The notes under the pieces were generated by a model. That model saw only the letters and a list, made by a program, of their open reading frames with translations, made no database searches and was not told the origin of the DNA. Position numbers and translations under genes: made by a program. Shown piece after piece: positions 30,002-42,900 of a stretch of DNA of 64,000 nt. Numbering within the stretch: position 1 is the first letter of the stretch; each line of letters starts with the position of its first letter. The stretch comes from Sporothrix humicola (Eukaryota > Ascomycota > Sordariomycetes > Ophiostomatales > Ophiostomataceae): the NCBI GenBank assembly GCA_021396245.1, contig WNYE01000126.1, positions 19,103-83,102 of the forward strand. The letters are read 5' to 3'.

Positions 30002-31419
30002 GTTGGCTGTCGAAGAGTAAGCAGGGCTGTCGGTGTGCGGTCTACTCGCAACTTTGACTAGCTGTTTGTAGGTAACCAGGACTTGGAAATAGGTAAAGAA
30101 GAAGGAGGAGAGAGAGAAGAAGTAGAAGAAAGACAACAGGAGAAAGCACCACGAATATACCCTCCGTGTCAACACGCCTATTTCTTCCTTCTCCCAGCCT
30201 TGGCTTGGTGTTGACACCTTCTTTGCTTGACTCCTAGCAGCCGAAAGTCGAGGCCTTGAAGGGCGGCAAGAGAGTGCTGAGAGTGCTCATATTGCACCTT
30301 GCTCAGGCACATATTGCGTCAAGAGGCGGCGAATATGAAGCTGACGTGTTATAAAGCGCATCCATATGTCCTTCTTCTGCTGTTTGCACGGCACCTCCTG
30401 CTCGAGCTTGCCTTGGTCCATCTCCACGCAACTTCTGCCGAGCAGACCGTCCATTGCGTTTATTTTCTTTATTCCATTAACCCATCTCCTTATGGTATTC
30501 GAGGACCTCCACATTGACCTTTTACTTCCTTTTTTATTGGAATTGTTGCTCAAAGGAAGTGTCTTTTGCTTCAGGTGTTGCCATTTTTTACCATACCATT
30601 GCCAAATGGTCGACTTCTATTTACATGTCTTAATGAAGCAACGAAGGTGAATTGATGAGCTTGGCTGGGCCCTTAGACGACGGCCAATCGGGACAGTTGA
30701 ATTTGCAAAATTGCCGAGTTCGTCTAAAGTAGCCAAGAGATTCAGCGAAGGGACGAACAGGACGGCCTGCATTGCTGTCATCAAAGTTGCTGATTGCCCC
30801 TGCTTTGTTTGGTCACAACGGAACATAGCTTAATTCGTCCCCGCCTTCCGTGCTTGATTTTTCCCGTGCTATCCCAGTACAAAAAGCTTTGCCTGTGGAA
30901 GGATGTGTTTGTTCAGAGGCCTTTGCGTCGTTTGAATTCTACTCGGCGGGACATAGATTGAAACGATTCGGCTGATCGGGTGATCGATCTATCCAAGAAT
31001 GTTTCTATTGCAAACGTGTATTGGAAAGTTTTATGATAACTGATTTTCTGTGGCCTGAAAGAGGCTCCAAATATGCCGCCCGGTCTACCATGGCTATTTC
31101 AGGCATAATAGGAGCGGCAAAAGGGGGAAATAAGACAGGCAATAAACACCAGCCGGCCAACGAGCATTTTTGCTGACACAACGAAAGCTTTGCAGTGAAA
31201 AGATAAATCCCACTGAGAATAAAGCAACCAAGAGCCAACGTTACAAAACAATAACATTTGATCACGGAGGCGGGATTTTGGCAGAAGGTGACGGCCAAGC
31301 TGCAACAACTACCTGAACGGCAGCCCAGAACTTTCCGCCGTCCGGCGGCTTAATTACTTGCCGTTGTGAAAGGCTTTTCGAGTAACATGCCAAGGCTCGC
31401 CTCTGCAAGGCAAGTTGAT
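30002..31419. other. Intergenic: cytochrome promoter and hydrolase 3' side
   Basis: 1.4 kb. The first 220 bp, upstream of the cytochrome start on the reverse strand, read as pyrimidine-rich leader. The remainder has only short ORFs without motifs. Confidence 0.45.
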
Positions 31420-32253
31420 CTACTTGGGGATTGGGTGGGAATGGATGAGATGGGTAGTGGTTGTCTGTTCATCAAAAAGATGGCTTTTAAGAAAGGCGAC
31501 AACGTCGTCTATGCCAGTGGGCGCGTTGAACCAATGCCCACCGTCCGGGTACTCTTTCCAGGTCACCTGGGCTCCAAAGCGTGTCATGGTATCTCTCAAT
31601 GAGCGCCCCGTATCAATAGGCACGATATCGTCGTCGATGCAATGCTCAAGCAGCATTGGTGTGTTGCGGAGGACATCGCTGTTGTTAGCCGCACCGGGTA
31701 AGTTGAGGATTTTGCGCAGCTCCTCGAGTGGTCGGCCGACGTATGGGCACCGAGATGAAAAAGTCATAAGCGCCGCGAGTCTGTTTGGCTTGTAGTTCGC
31801 GGCGATGATTGAGCCCGGTACCGGCGGTGGAATGGCGAGGTTGAACATAACATGTGCACTCGTGGCACCGCCCATACTGATTCCGGCGAGAACCACTTTG
31901 TCCCACCGCCCCCCTAGTCGCTCTGCTTCTGCAGCAACGATGAGCTGGATTGCAGGGACGATTTCCTTCAGACCAGGCACCTGCAACTCCTCCCGAAGGG
32001 AAAAGTCGGCGGAGCTCCATGTGTCAAACCACTGGTGCATGTATCCGTTGCCGTTGGCACACCAGCGAATGGGTGCTTGTGGGAAGACCCATCGAAATGA
32101 AGGAAATGCTCCATAGAGCGGATGATTGCCCGAACACAATGAGTAGCCAAGAGTCCTTGCAAAATTCTTCGCAGTGTCGCCGCGGCCGTGAAGGAAAACA
32201 ACGGTGTGTGTGTGTGGCGCTGAAGGCTCGATGATGATCGTGGGGAGCTCCAT
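31420..32253 (-). CDS. Acyl-protein-thioesterase-like serine hydrolase (phospholipase/carboxylesterase family)
   Basis: A 277-residue alpha/beta-hydrolase counted from the ATG at 32253. VVFLHGRGDTAKNF (18-31) forms the oxyanion-hole strand; the nucleophile Ser126 is in GISMGG; Asp207-209 in HCIDDDIVP and His240 in DGGHW complete the triad. This layout and length are those of the acyl-protein thioesterase/carboxylesterase family, which releases fatty acyl chains from proteins or small esters. Family members start shortly before the HG motif, which favours this ATG; in-frame ATGs further upstream (about 32406) are possible but would add an atypical 50-residue extension. The substrate cannot be told. 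No signal peptide, so probably cytosolic. Confidence 0.85.
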   Translation of the reverse strand: MELPTIIIEPSAPHTHTVVFLHGRGDTAKNFARTLGYSLCSGNHPLYGAFPSFRWVFPQAPIRWCANGNGYMHQWFDTWSSADFSLREELQVPGLKEIVPAIQLIVAAEAERLGGRWDKVVLAGISMGGATSAHVMFNLAIPPPVPGSIIAANYKPNRLAALMTFSSRCPYVGRPLEELRKILNLPGAANNSDVLRNTPMLLEHCIDDDIVPIDTGRSLRDTMTRFGAQVTWKEYPDGGHWFNAPTGIDDVVAFLKSHLFDEQTTTTHLIHSHPIPK

Positions 32254-34041
32254 GACTGAGGTGGGTTTGCTATGTTGCCCGTTGTACGTAGTAGATGTGT
32301 ACTCTAGTAAAAGAGCCGTTTCGGTAGTAATTATATTTTTTTTGGCCGTGGATTCTGTTTTGGAAAGAACGAACATGGCGGGGACCTGGTTGTTGCCTAG
32401 CATCATTTCAAGATGCAATATTATGTCAGCATGGGGAAGTCCCAATGAGGCAAAAACCCCATTCTCTGTCAATATTTACGATGGTGTTTGTTAGTGTCTG
32501 TTGACATTTGGCGATGGGTTTCTGCATCCGTGCAAGATATTGTTTGTTGCCGAGAAAACAATTCAACAGGAAAATCACGCCGTCATGTATTGTTTTTTTA
32601 TTTCTTTCGTTTTCTTTTTTTCCTTCATCCTTTTTTTTGTTTTTAAATATCCCGACGAATAAAATATAATAAAATGTTATCAGTTTAATTGACATTAACC
32701 AAGAACAACAAGAGAAAAAAAGGGGGGGAGAGAGAGAAGAAAGCAGGTGGCAAAGGAATAACAGCATTCGTATTTCGTTCATAATATTAGATACCCGTCT
32801 AATGCCTTTTCTCAACCACACTCCACACCAACACTTCAACGTCCGGACAATTTACGGTGGGATATCCAACACCCCATTTCCCAGCCACCAACTCCACCAC
32901 TATGTAAATACTCCACATGCCAACAAGATCGCTTTCCTATTAGGGCAAATCTAACAAAACTGAACAGGGAGGATAACAAGATCTTATTTATCGACGATTT
33001 CACACTTCCAGTATGGCACAAAAATCCTTCCACGACTCTTTTCTATTTTGTTTTCAGAGACAAGTGTCCATCTTCGTGTTGGATGAGTGGCGGGTCTGCG
33101 CAGCCACTACTTATCGGCCCCAAAATCTACCTTATCTTTCTCAGTGACATTTATGGCCAGGGTCGCATTGGCGATTATGTGTAAGCCGTGCGGTTTGCAC
33201 CGTACATACTGAGCGAGAAGGTGCAATTACAACGTTTGCCGTCAAGATAACGTTTCATGGGACAGATGCGGCGAGGAGGGGAAGACCATAAGAAAAGGCG
33301 GGCACGGCTTGGCGAATGATCGGCAGACACCGCTGTAACCTGGGGCCAGAACAAGTGCTTGTTTGCACTTCGCGCATGGCCTTGGACGGAGGATTTCTCT
33401 CAAACGGGAATAGGAGTAAAGGAAGATAGGAAAAGAAAAAAAGGGACCAAAGAACAGACAACAGAGAGAAGATACGAGGAAGATAATACTTGTGCGAGGA
33501 GAGGAAAGGCAAGAGATGTGGGTGCGGGGCGTGGAAGATCCTGTCCAGAAAAGGCAACCCACAGACTGAGAAACAGAACACAGAAAGCACAGGAATGGAA
33601 AGGAAAGGGCAAAAGACGGTATCGCTGGCAATACACCCGGCCGGGGCAGCAACGACCGACACTGCACGAAGCTGCACACCCGCGCCGTAATTTGCAACGC
33701 AAGGATGGGGTATCGATCAAAGATTAGCACGGCCAGAGAGAGGATGCGCGAGAGGAGGTCAGAGGAGGGGAAGTGAGTGTTGCGCCGCTGGCCACAGTTG
33801 TGCTCCCATTTCCCGGGTTCGTGGTCAGATTGATGTGATATTGCTGTTCATGTGTTCGTGCAAGAAACAAAGAAACCAACATATTTGCGACTGTTGTGCC
33901 ACCGTGACGACGCCAGCTGTGTCTTCGCGACAAAACGTCCATTAACAAAACATACACTGAACAAGTTAGCCCCTTTCTTCATCTACTTTCTTCTGTTCTA
34001 TTTCACTTCCTCTTTTCGACTCCCCCCTCTTCCTTCTTGCA
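32254..34041. promoter_or_regulatory. Divergent promoter between hydrolase and MFS transporter
   Basis: 1.8 kb between opposed starts. It has an AT-rich part with A/T runs (about 32580-32700) and a purine-rich block on the plus strand (33400-33610). ORFs here are low-complexity and overlap on both strands. A T/C-rich leader precedes the transporter (33975-34040). Confidence 0.45.
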
Positions 34042-35679
34042 ATGGCTGCCGATGCAGCAAAGCACACCGTCGAGGATGACATCGCCAACGAAAAACACGG
34101 CGGACCTCTCGCGGGCGGCGATGTGGCTGTTGCTTCTGCCGCGCTCGCCGACGCCATCCGCCGCGAACATGAGCTGACATTCCGCGATGCCGTCCGCCTG
34201 TACCCAGCGGCCATCGGCTGGTCGGCCTTTGTTTCGATCGGCGTGATCATGCTGGCGTTTGACCCGCAGATTCTCGGCGGTTTCTTTGCGACACCGCGCT
34301 TCGAGCAAGACTTTGGCTACTTCTACGATCCCGACAACGAATACATTATCAGCGCGCCCTGGCAGAGCGGCCTCTCGCTCGGCAACCCCATTGGCCAGGT
34401 CTTTGGCGCGCTCTTTGCGAGTTACCCCATGGACCGTTTCGGGCGCAAGCTGACATTTGGCGCCTGTGTCGCGCTGACGGGCTGCCTCGTCTTTATCCAG
34501 TTCTTCTCGCGCTCGCTGTCCACGCTTCTCGTCGGCGAGTTGCTGGGCGGCCTCGTGCTCGGCTGTTATGTGGTCATTGCCCCCGCCTACGCATCCGAGG
34601 TGTGCCCCATGGCTCTGCGCGGCCATCTCACGTCGTACGTGAATCTGTGCTTTGTGATCGGCCAACTTCTCGGCAGCGGAGTCACGGCCGCCACCGAGAA
34701 CCTCGACAGCCGCTGGGCCTACTCAATCCCCTTTGCGCTCCAGTGGTTCTGGGTCGTTGTTATCCTGCCGGGCATGTTTTTTGTGCCCGAGAGTCCGTGG
34801 TGGCTGGTGCGCCAGGGCCGCACGGCCGACGCCGAGGCCGTTCTGCGCCGTTTGGCCTCGTCCAAGCCACCTTCGCAGCCTGGCGGAGCCTCCGTCGACA
34901 TTGCAGCCACTCTGGCGGCCATTACCGAGACAGACCGTCTGGAGCAGGCGCTCGAAGCCGGCAGCACATACATGGACTGCTTCCGTGGCATCAACCTCCG
35001 GCGCACGGAAATTGCAACGGGCGTCTACTGCACCCAGGTCCTGAGTGGCATCTACATGATCAACTTCATTACTGTCTTCTTCAGCCACGGCGGCCTGTCC
35101 ACGAAAACAGCGTTCGACATGAGCATCGGCTTCCTGGCCACTGGCTTTGTTGGCACAATCGTCTCGTGGTTCTTGATCCTGCGCTGGGGCCGCCGCACTC
35201 TCTTTCTCGCAGGCCTCGTTGGCCTCACGGTCCTCATGTTCCTGGTGGCCATCCTCGACTGTGTGCCGCGGCCCTCCAATGGCGGCAACAGCCTTGACTG
35301 GGCCGAGGCCGGCCTGCTGCTTGTGTGGAATTTTGTGTACGACCTGTCCATTGGTCCCGTGTGCTTCGTCATCATCTCCGAGTGCTCGGCTACGCGTGTG
35401 CGCTCCAAGAGTATTGCTGTCTGCACGGCTGCACAGGGCGTCCTGGGCATCATCATGACCGTGGCCATCCCGTACTTGATCAACCCCGACCAGGCCGATG
35501 CGCGTGGAAAGGTGGGGTTCTTCTTTGGCGGTCTCACAGTGTTTTGCCTTGCATGGACGTACTTCCGCGTCCCTGAGACTGCTGGTCGCACATACGAAGA
35601 GCTGGATCTACTCTTTGATCAGCGAGTGCCGGCTCGCCAATTCAAGGGATACCAGTTGGATGGTATGGGTGAAGAGTAG
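34042..35679 (+). CDS. MFS sugar transporter, alpha-glucoside (maltose) permease type
   Basis: An intronless 545-residue major facilitator of the sugar porter family. About twelve hydrophobic helices span 57-510. Signature motifs are present: PMDRFGRKL after helix 2, FVPESPWWLVRQGR after helix 6, the second-half equivalent RWGRRTLF, and PETAGRTYEELDLLF after helix 12. The 56-residue N-terminal tail and the PWQSGLSLGNPIGQ segment fit fungal maltose/alpha-glucoside H+ symporters (MAL-type) better than hexose transporters, but substrate calls in this family are weak. Plasma membrane is expected. It is divergent from the thioesterase-like gene and convergent with the acetate transporter. Confidence 0.9.
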   Translation: MAADAAKHTVEDDIANEKHGGPLAGGDVAVASAALADAIRREHELTFRDAVRLYPAAIGWSAFVSIGVIMLAFDPQILGGFFATPRFEQDFGYFYDPDNEYIISAPWQSGLSLGNPIGQVFGALFASYPMDRFGRKLTFGACVALTGCLVFIQFFSRSLSTLLVGELLGGLVLGCYVVIAPAYASEVCPMALRGHLTSYVNLCFVIGQLLGSGVTAATENLDSRWAYSIPFALQWFWVVVILPGMFFVPESPWWLVRQGRTADAEAVLRRLASSKPPSQPGGASVDIAATLAAITETDRLEQALEAGSTYMDCFRGINLRRTEIATGVYCTQVLSGIYMINFITVFFSHGGLSTKTAFDMSIGFLATGFVGTIVSWFLILRWGRRTLFLAGLVGLTVLMFLVAILDCVPRPSNGGNSLDWAEAGLLLVWNFVYDLSIGPVCFVIISECSATRVRSKSIAVCTAAQGVLGIIMTVAIPYLINPDQADARGKVGFFFGGLTVFCLAWTYFRVPETAGRTYEELDLLFDQRVPARQFKGYQLDGMGEE

Positions 35680-36297
35680 GGTGTTTGGGTGGAATTTGTC
35701 GACATACCTCAGTGTGGTGGTGTCTGATTCTAGAATGGAACCTTCAGTACTTTTCTTGCCTTTTTACCGTCTTCTAATTTCTCGCTTCAGTTTTTTTTCG
35801 TTTCCTTTCTTTTCTTCTCTTCTTCTTTTTTGTTTGGTCTGGACTATTTATCCTGCTACTGTTATGGGTAATGGCAGCGGTCCAAGGGGCAGTGGTAATG
35901 GTGGAGATTGTTGATTTGCTTTTTTTTAAATTATTATTTTCCTGTAGTTCAGGATTTTTATACTGTAAAATTTTATTAATAGGCCATAATGCATCCCTTT
36001 TCGGAGAGTGTGGTATAATAAATAAGTAGAGAGGCAAAGAAGAACAAAAGTAAACAACACTGAACAATGCCCCATAAAAAAAAACCATCCCCTTTCAAGA
36101 GAGACTCCAAGCCCAAACAACCCAAGAGACTTTTTTTTTTGGCAACAGTAACTTGTGCGATGGACAATCGTCTTGAACTTCATTCTCTCGTGGCGATTTC
36201 AGCCAAGAGGCGTCCGTGAAAGAACAAAGTCAGTAATCATAATGACAAGGGTGCCGCGGCTGGACCCATACGCATCGCCGTTGCAGAGGCATCAAAT
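35680..36297. other. Intergenic between convergent transporter genes
   Basis: About 620 bp, T-rich then A-rich, as expected of two facing 3' UTRs. No gene is seen. Confidence 0.5.
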
Positions 36298-37384
36298 TTA
36301 GTCCTGCTTCTCGTCGGCCAGGTCCTTGTTGGTGTCGGGCCAGAAGTGGCTCAGATCACCAATGGGGAAGGGAAGGGGGAAGCGCATTTCGGCGGCAATC
36401 ATGACAGTCTCGAGGTACCAGCCGAAAGTAGCAGCCGCGAACAGCAACGCACCGCCAGTCTTCTGGAGCGTGATAGCACCGTCAACATCGCCAAAGGACA
36501 GGCGCCAGTAGCAGCCAGACATGACAAAGATGAAGGCGATGAGGATGACGTAGATGGTCAGGAACACAACGTTGATCTTGAGCGTGAAGATGGCCAGAGT
36601 GGTGATGGCGAAGCCCCAGACAAGCAGGAACAGCGCCAGGGCAGCATTCCAGGCAGGCGAAGCAGTGCCAGTCGGGTCATCTGCGGTCACAAAACCGGCA
36701 CTGAGGTTGAGCGTCGGGAGCTGCAAGAGACCGAAGGAGAGCCAGAAAGTTCCAAAGAGGCCCATGGTCATCATAGAAAAGAAGTTACCCATGATCCTAT
36801 GCATGCGTTAGACTGATACGAGCGAGATGTGAGCCATGGTCAACTTACCACTCGAAGATCATGCCGAGAATGAGCAGCATAGCGCCGAAGAAGAAGATAC
36901 CGCTAACGAGAGGACCTATGTCAGAAGATGCCGAATATATGGAATAGCAGACAGGTTCACGGTATATACAGAACGACTTACACAATGGGAGACGCACCCG
37001 TCGCGCCACCCCAGCCCATAAGAATCATGCTGAAGGAGTAGCCAGCGATGATGAAGCTAGACATGCGTTAGACACAGTTGTTCGCCTGATACGAGCTGGA
37101 TGTGAGCCACGATCAACTTACCCAAGGAAACCAAGAGGTGTAGGGTTGGCATAACGCTTAATATTGTTGCCAGCATGGGGCACCTTCGGCGTGAGGTAAA
37201 GCTATATGGCACATTAGTATCCGAGCAATTATGACGACGATGGCAGGCGTCTCCCCCGATGTTCAATGGCACGAACCTTCTCAAACATTTCCGGAGACAT
37301 GGTCACAGCCGTCTGGGTCCGGTTAAGGCCCTTCTCCTCGTCGAGGACAGACGAGCTGCCGTTCTGGCCGTTCTGGTGAGACAT
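36298..37384 (-). CDS. Acetate/succinate channel-type transporter (GPR1/FUN34/YaaH family, Ato-like)
   Basis: Five reverse-strand exons, 37277-37384, 37122-37201, 36982-37056, 36849-36902 and 36298-36796, give 271 residues; introns are 75, 65, 79 and 52 nt. Splicing rebuilds the family motif: RYANPTPLGFLG (the NPAPLGL-type signature), then SMILMGWGGATGASPIVGIFFFG and MIFEWIMGNFF. Six hydrophobic helices follow the cytosolic N-terminal tail. The family moves acetate, and sometimes succinate or ammonium, across the plasma membrane. For exon 4 the first AG after the CTGAC branch (36916-36917) would put a stop in frame; the next AG, with the exon beginning at 36902, restores the family sequence. 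It is the most intron-rich gene in the window. Confidence 0.92.
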
Positions 37385-39933
37385 GGTGATGGATGCCGTA
37401 ACGATGTATGATGGAGATGGATGATGGATAGCATATATTGTCGGGCAAGAATGATGATATCAGATTTGAGGGGCCGTCACGGCGTTGATATAGCACAATA
37501 AACAGAAAGGGGTATCGTTGGAATAATGAGGAAGAAGAAAACAAGAAGGAGATGGAGAGTCGATATGAGTTGTAGGCTTGTAATCGAGCACGAGGAAAGA
37601 AATAACAATCAACAAAAGGGTCGTGGGACAACGCGATTACTTATAGTCAAGTCGAGGAATGCCACCTCCAGGAAACAGCCCAACCCTGAATCCAGAAAAA
37701 TAGGGGATCGTCTCAGTATCCCAGCTGCCCCAGGCAAAAGTAAAATGAAAAAGGAAAATAAGAAGAAAAGGACATAACACAAACAAGACATGGGTCTAAT
37801 ACACTGTTCCCCAGGTTCCATATCCCATCACCCCCACAGACCGAGCCAGACCAGGCCAAGACGAGCATGCGACATCCGGGGCGCGACAGAAGCAAATGGC
37901 CAGTCAGACAAAGCCCAGGGGGCAAGACGGGGCAGGATGGGCGTGTTCAAATGGGGAAAGACAATGAGGAGACGGGGAGATGTGCAGACTAGTTTGGTGG
38001 CTGGACAAATAGGGGAGTCGACAACAAGATGAACAAGCTCACGAACTCCTCCAAACGAACAGGCGTGTCCTCTGGGTGGGCCGTGGCCGCTTGGGTCTGT
38101 TTGAGTACGAGGTACAAGCTAAAGCGCCTGGCCGGACACTGCCCGCCTTGTATTTCAATGTTGGAGATAATCTGGGGTAGCCCGGCAAGAAAAAGGAAGA
38201 AGAAGAAAAAATAACAAATATACGCAAGACACTTAAAGACCACACAGCTCAATAGCGCCAAACACAACAATGGATAAAGGTTGCTGCAGGCTGCACGAGC
38301 AGAAACAGAGGCCAAAATAGCGCCGGCTGACCTGACCGGCGCGCGCAGCGTTTCCAAATTGGAGCTTGGCTTGGCCTGTGAGTGGTATCGTGTCGTGGAG
38401 CTGGCAGTGGTTCAGTTGGAGAAAAGCAGATGCGGCTCCGCACGATCTACCGCGGTAGCTCCGTACAACCGATGTCGAGAAACTACCTGTTACTCTCACG
38501 CGCACCGCATCTTGTCTCAGTGAGGATCTAGGTCAACCAGGCTGCTGGATTGTTTTTGTACTTTGACAAGTAGCTCGTTTTAGGGAGAGAGGGGGTGTTG
38601 CCGATGCGGGAAACGACGTTGACAAGGGATTGCCGGCGCTCTGGGGATGTGGAGAAGTCCACAAGGGATGGGGAAAGAGACACAAAAGATGAATAAAAAA
38701 GAGGAGGAGAAAGAAGAAGGAAAAGGGGGGAGCGTGATTAGACAACCGACGACGCTGGAGATCAGCTACTGGGCGCACCGTCAGCGGTGAGATGGCACTC
38801 TTGGTTCATATGGAGCGGTTGAGCAATCGAGGGGAACAGTGGCGACAACCTCCGTTAGCAAAGATGAAATTGACGAGAATCAACACAGGAACTCTATGTG
38901 CGCGGAGAGAAAAGCCAATGCATCTTAAATGAGACCAAAGTGAAGACATAAAATGCAGGCACGGCCGACGATGCGAACATCGAAATCCACTGCAATGCAT
39001 GTATGGAATATGTATGTATGGAGTATGTACGACGTACTCGGTACGTTGTTCATGTACAGTCGCACCTGCCCTACGAAGCTTAATCTCTCCTTCTTGAGAT
39101 ACAGGGAACTGGGTCAAGGCAGGCACGACCCGCCTCCACTTATAACTAACAGTAGGAGTACGGAGTAGTACTAGTAACTCCATGCCATCGACCCCAAATC
39201 CAGCACAATGGGAGCAGTAACAAGAAACCCCAAAAAGCAGGTCACTTTTCAACTGCGATACACCGCAAAGATACTTTGGCTTTGTTGTTCCGCAGACCCA
39301 CCCCCACAGCAGTAGCTCCCGAACCCCATAAATTTCCCCATTTGTCTAAACATCTGGGGGAAAAAAAAAAATAACTTTCCTGTCTGGGGTATTCAGACGA
39401 CACCAATAAATGTCACTTTACGGAGGTCCCACCTGTGGAAAGATGGCCAACGCCGGCTCGTCGGCCTCCAATCCTCCCGTTCCCCACAACGAACCCCAGG
39501 CCCAATCCCAGTTCCATTACGGAGAATTCACTGACCGCTGAATCGGCTGTCCTGCATCGACAGCTCTGATCGAAAACACTTTACAAACAGCACAAAATTT
39601 ACCGAGGGAAATGGTCGAACAGACTGTTTGGAACGGATCCGAATCGGAGCACAAAGCATCTCGATCAGTTTGAGGAAGGGGGCTGCGTTCATGTCTACAG
39701 ACCCTTGATCGGACAATCGTCTTCACCTTGGCCTTGCCAGGTCCCCTCTCCGGGACATTATGGTCCTCCGCACGGATCTGACATCCACCGCTTATGGTGT
39801 CCTGTCTTGTGTTTAGGAACAGTCTCGTAGAATTTTTAAAGGGGAAACGGTGGCCATGCAGAAACTAAATCTTGGCAAAACCGAGCCTTTCTTCTCGTGG
39901 TCTGCCTCTTCTTCGTTGTTGTTCCTTGTCTTT

Positions 39934-39936
<3 letters not shown>

Positions 39937-39977
<41 letters not shown>
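39937..39977. repeat. (TC)n microsatellite
   Basis: About 20 perfect TC dinucleotides in the gene-poor interval, likely length-variable. Confidence 0.95.
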
Positions 39978-39979
<2 letters not shown>

Positions 39980-42900
39980 CCTCTCGTCGATCAGCGGACA
40001 ATGAGGGTCCTCTGAACATCCGCTTTTGCGGGGAATTTGCTGTCCTCTCATTGCTCCAGCGGACTGCACACACGCACCAACAGGAACATAACACATAGCA
40101 AGCACTCCATACTTCTGTGAGCTTACTAGTTTGTCACCCAACGCCATGGAGGCGTGCTGTGCGGGGAAAGACTCCGTCACCGGGCGATTCCACCTGGCGC
40201 ATCCACTCTCTGCTTCATCTATTGCTTTGCAGAAGCGACGAAATTGGGGTAAGAAGCATGAAGAGGGTGTAATTTTTCTTGTACCGGCCTCGTCTGCTCA
40301 CCTGCACGGCGCCTTGGTTGGATCTGCAGCCGGAACTAGCACTGGATAGCTCGCTATATGGTTTTGGTAGGCACATCTCAGGCCAGCGCAGCGTTGGGTT
40401 GTTGTACAGCAACCCCAGAAAACATGCCAGCACTTGACCAGTCGCCAGGCCATCTACTCCGCAGATTGGTATATTTTCACTGAGCTACCACCCAGACACT
40501 GTACTAAGAACCTCCAAGAACGGACGAGCGGATGGTCTGGCCTGTATATTGGCGTGAGAACAGCGCTGTCTATAGCTTCTCACTCAAAGGGCCATGATTA
40601 GTCCAGCTACAGCCGCTTTTGTCCTCAATTTAGCTTTTCTTGTTCCCCTTCTCTCTCTCCCTCAGTGTGTGTGTGTGTTTACCGTTTACTGTTTACTGTT
40701 TTTACTCACCATGCCTCTACTTTTTTCATGCCCACAAGTGCTCTCTTTTCTTCAATCTTTTATTTTCATAAAGCCTTCAAATTGTGGAATCTAGTGGATT
40801 TATCTCACCTCAAACCACCTTAGCTAGCAAATCAGTCGTGACTTTTTTTTTTTGAGAACATAGCAGCCATTCTGTTTCCCCGAGTCTTCATCACAATATA
40901 CGTAGACTTTCACCTTATCTTTCATCAAAGACCGAAAAGGACGGTATGCACTTAAATTTCTGAACCTATTTTTGTTCCCCTCACAGAACCTTTTTGGTCA
41001 GTTGTAAGCCATCAGCACCATTTGAAGGTCTCGTACATCTTTGAAATGCTCGCCATCTCCTCATCCGCTTTCTAAACGTTAAATCACTCGAGATCGTCAC
41101 CCCCGCATTCAGCAAACGGGAGGGGGCTGAACTGAGCACGGGTTAAGAAACTACGAGACACCAAGAATGAAAGGAGAAGGGGAATAAGTGAGGGGACGGC
41201 TAGAACAAACTCACAAAGCCGAGGATAGCGGTTGTTTGGCAACGCTGCTCACTAATCTGACAAAAAAGGTACGTGTGATATGAAGGGGTTATCACTCTGA
41301 ATATCACTCAAAAACTGGATTGGGTTAACTCAGATACCACTCCAGAGGAGCCTGGCGGCATGGTGGCCAAGAGAAAAGGGGAACATGGCCGAAAAGGCCG
41401 CCTCTGGTTGAGTTCATTTTCCCCAAGCCCTCTCGGCTCTTCGCGAGACGATTACACACAAACCTCACGACTCTGAAAATGAAAAGTGGACCGATGATAC
41501 AAATAAAATAAACAAAATAGAGAAAAGGAGAAAAAGAATGAAAATGAAGACGCGAGGGACATGTGCAAGGAAAAGAGGCCAGTAAAATGGCCGTAGTAAA
41601 AGCCAGTTGCAAAACGTACACCATGTCGTCTTCATAAGATCCCAAATAAATGTATCAGGGTTTGCATCGAGAGTTATCCTAAGCCTGTTACAATTCCACA
41701 AGTACGGAACCCACAGAAAACGTCAATAGGCACGTTAGTAAGTACTCCTATGATCCTTAACTGGCCACATTTCAATTCCCAGGGGTCATGCAGGGCACAT
41801 TATTTTCTGGTTTCCTTCCTTGTCTAATACATGTGTTTTGGTGCATGTCGCTTTGGAGTGCAATATAGTATCTAGTCAGGCCGTTGTGAAGACCCAAGGA
41901 ACAGTGAGCTAGAGTTGTTGGTTCTGATCATATACTGAGGGCCCGCCCTTGCTCAACAGGCTTTGGCGATAAAATAGTGTCACCAAAATTATGTGCTACC
42001 AAAAGGGAAAATAGAAATTACGTAGCGTGGGTCGAAGGCCTTATTTAACTACTTGTATTTAATTTCGCAGATGTCCCTGACGTTTGTATCGTGGTGTGGC
42101 AGGTTTTTGTTTACACGGCTTAACGCGTCGAAGCTTTACCGGTCCCTCCGCAAGCGTGTCCTGGTAGTATTCAAACTCACGTATCAAATAAAATAGGTTC
42201 CGTCGTCACCTGTTTCATTATTACGTTATCATTGTGGTAGAGACATACCCATGGCAGAAATTGAACCCTTTACAAAATAGAGAAGAGAGAGAGAGAAAGC
42301 TGCCGTTGCCTGAACCAAAACGTATACAGTACGCCATGAGATGTGAGAATACGATACCAAGAGGAGATTAGGGGCCCCCAAATATGCAAATCAGCGGTTG
42401 TTTTCTACATTCCGATGTTTTCACAGCACTGACTAGGGTTGGGGCCAATACAGCTCTTTGAAATGATGTCTCGCGGTCCAGACTGGCTGATTTATGTAAA
42501 CCATGGCCACCGTAGCAAGACAAATACAGCAATTAGACCTTTGTCCAATCTCTGCACGGCCATTTTAGAACTATGATTTGCAAGTGTCGTAGATACGGGA
42601 CCAGAAGCAGATAGGAGAAAATATTTGTTGTGCCCTCCACCTAATCTCCTAGACCTGGGGCCACGTTATACAATTTCGGATATTGCCTCGACTATTATGA
42701 GGTGTGGATAGAAATTTACAAAGAGACAGGCGGGTCTACATATGGTTGACACCCTCTTTTACATGTCGCCGAAAATTCCCAGCGGTGAGTCAAGTCTCGA
42801 TGTCACATTTGATTTTCAAGCAAGGTAACATCCCAAAACGAGGCAACGCAGCAATATAGTCGCAAAGCGAGACAGGCCAAATCAAATCTAATCACAATCC

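Noticed and set aside
30002..30217. 72-codon extension of the DOMON cytochrome
   Set aside because: It would bury the signal peptide; the ATG at 30001 directly starts one.
32254..32472. N-terminal extension of the thioesterase-like hydrolase
   Set aside because: The full opening lacks an ATG at its start, and homologues begin close to the HG motif; a start near 32406 is left as a minor alternative.
39937..39977. TC microsatellite as a mobile-element border
   Set aside because: No target-site duplication or terminal repeat is seen around it; a simple repeat is enough.
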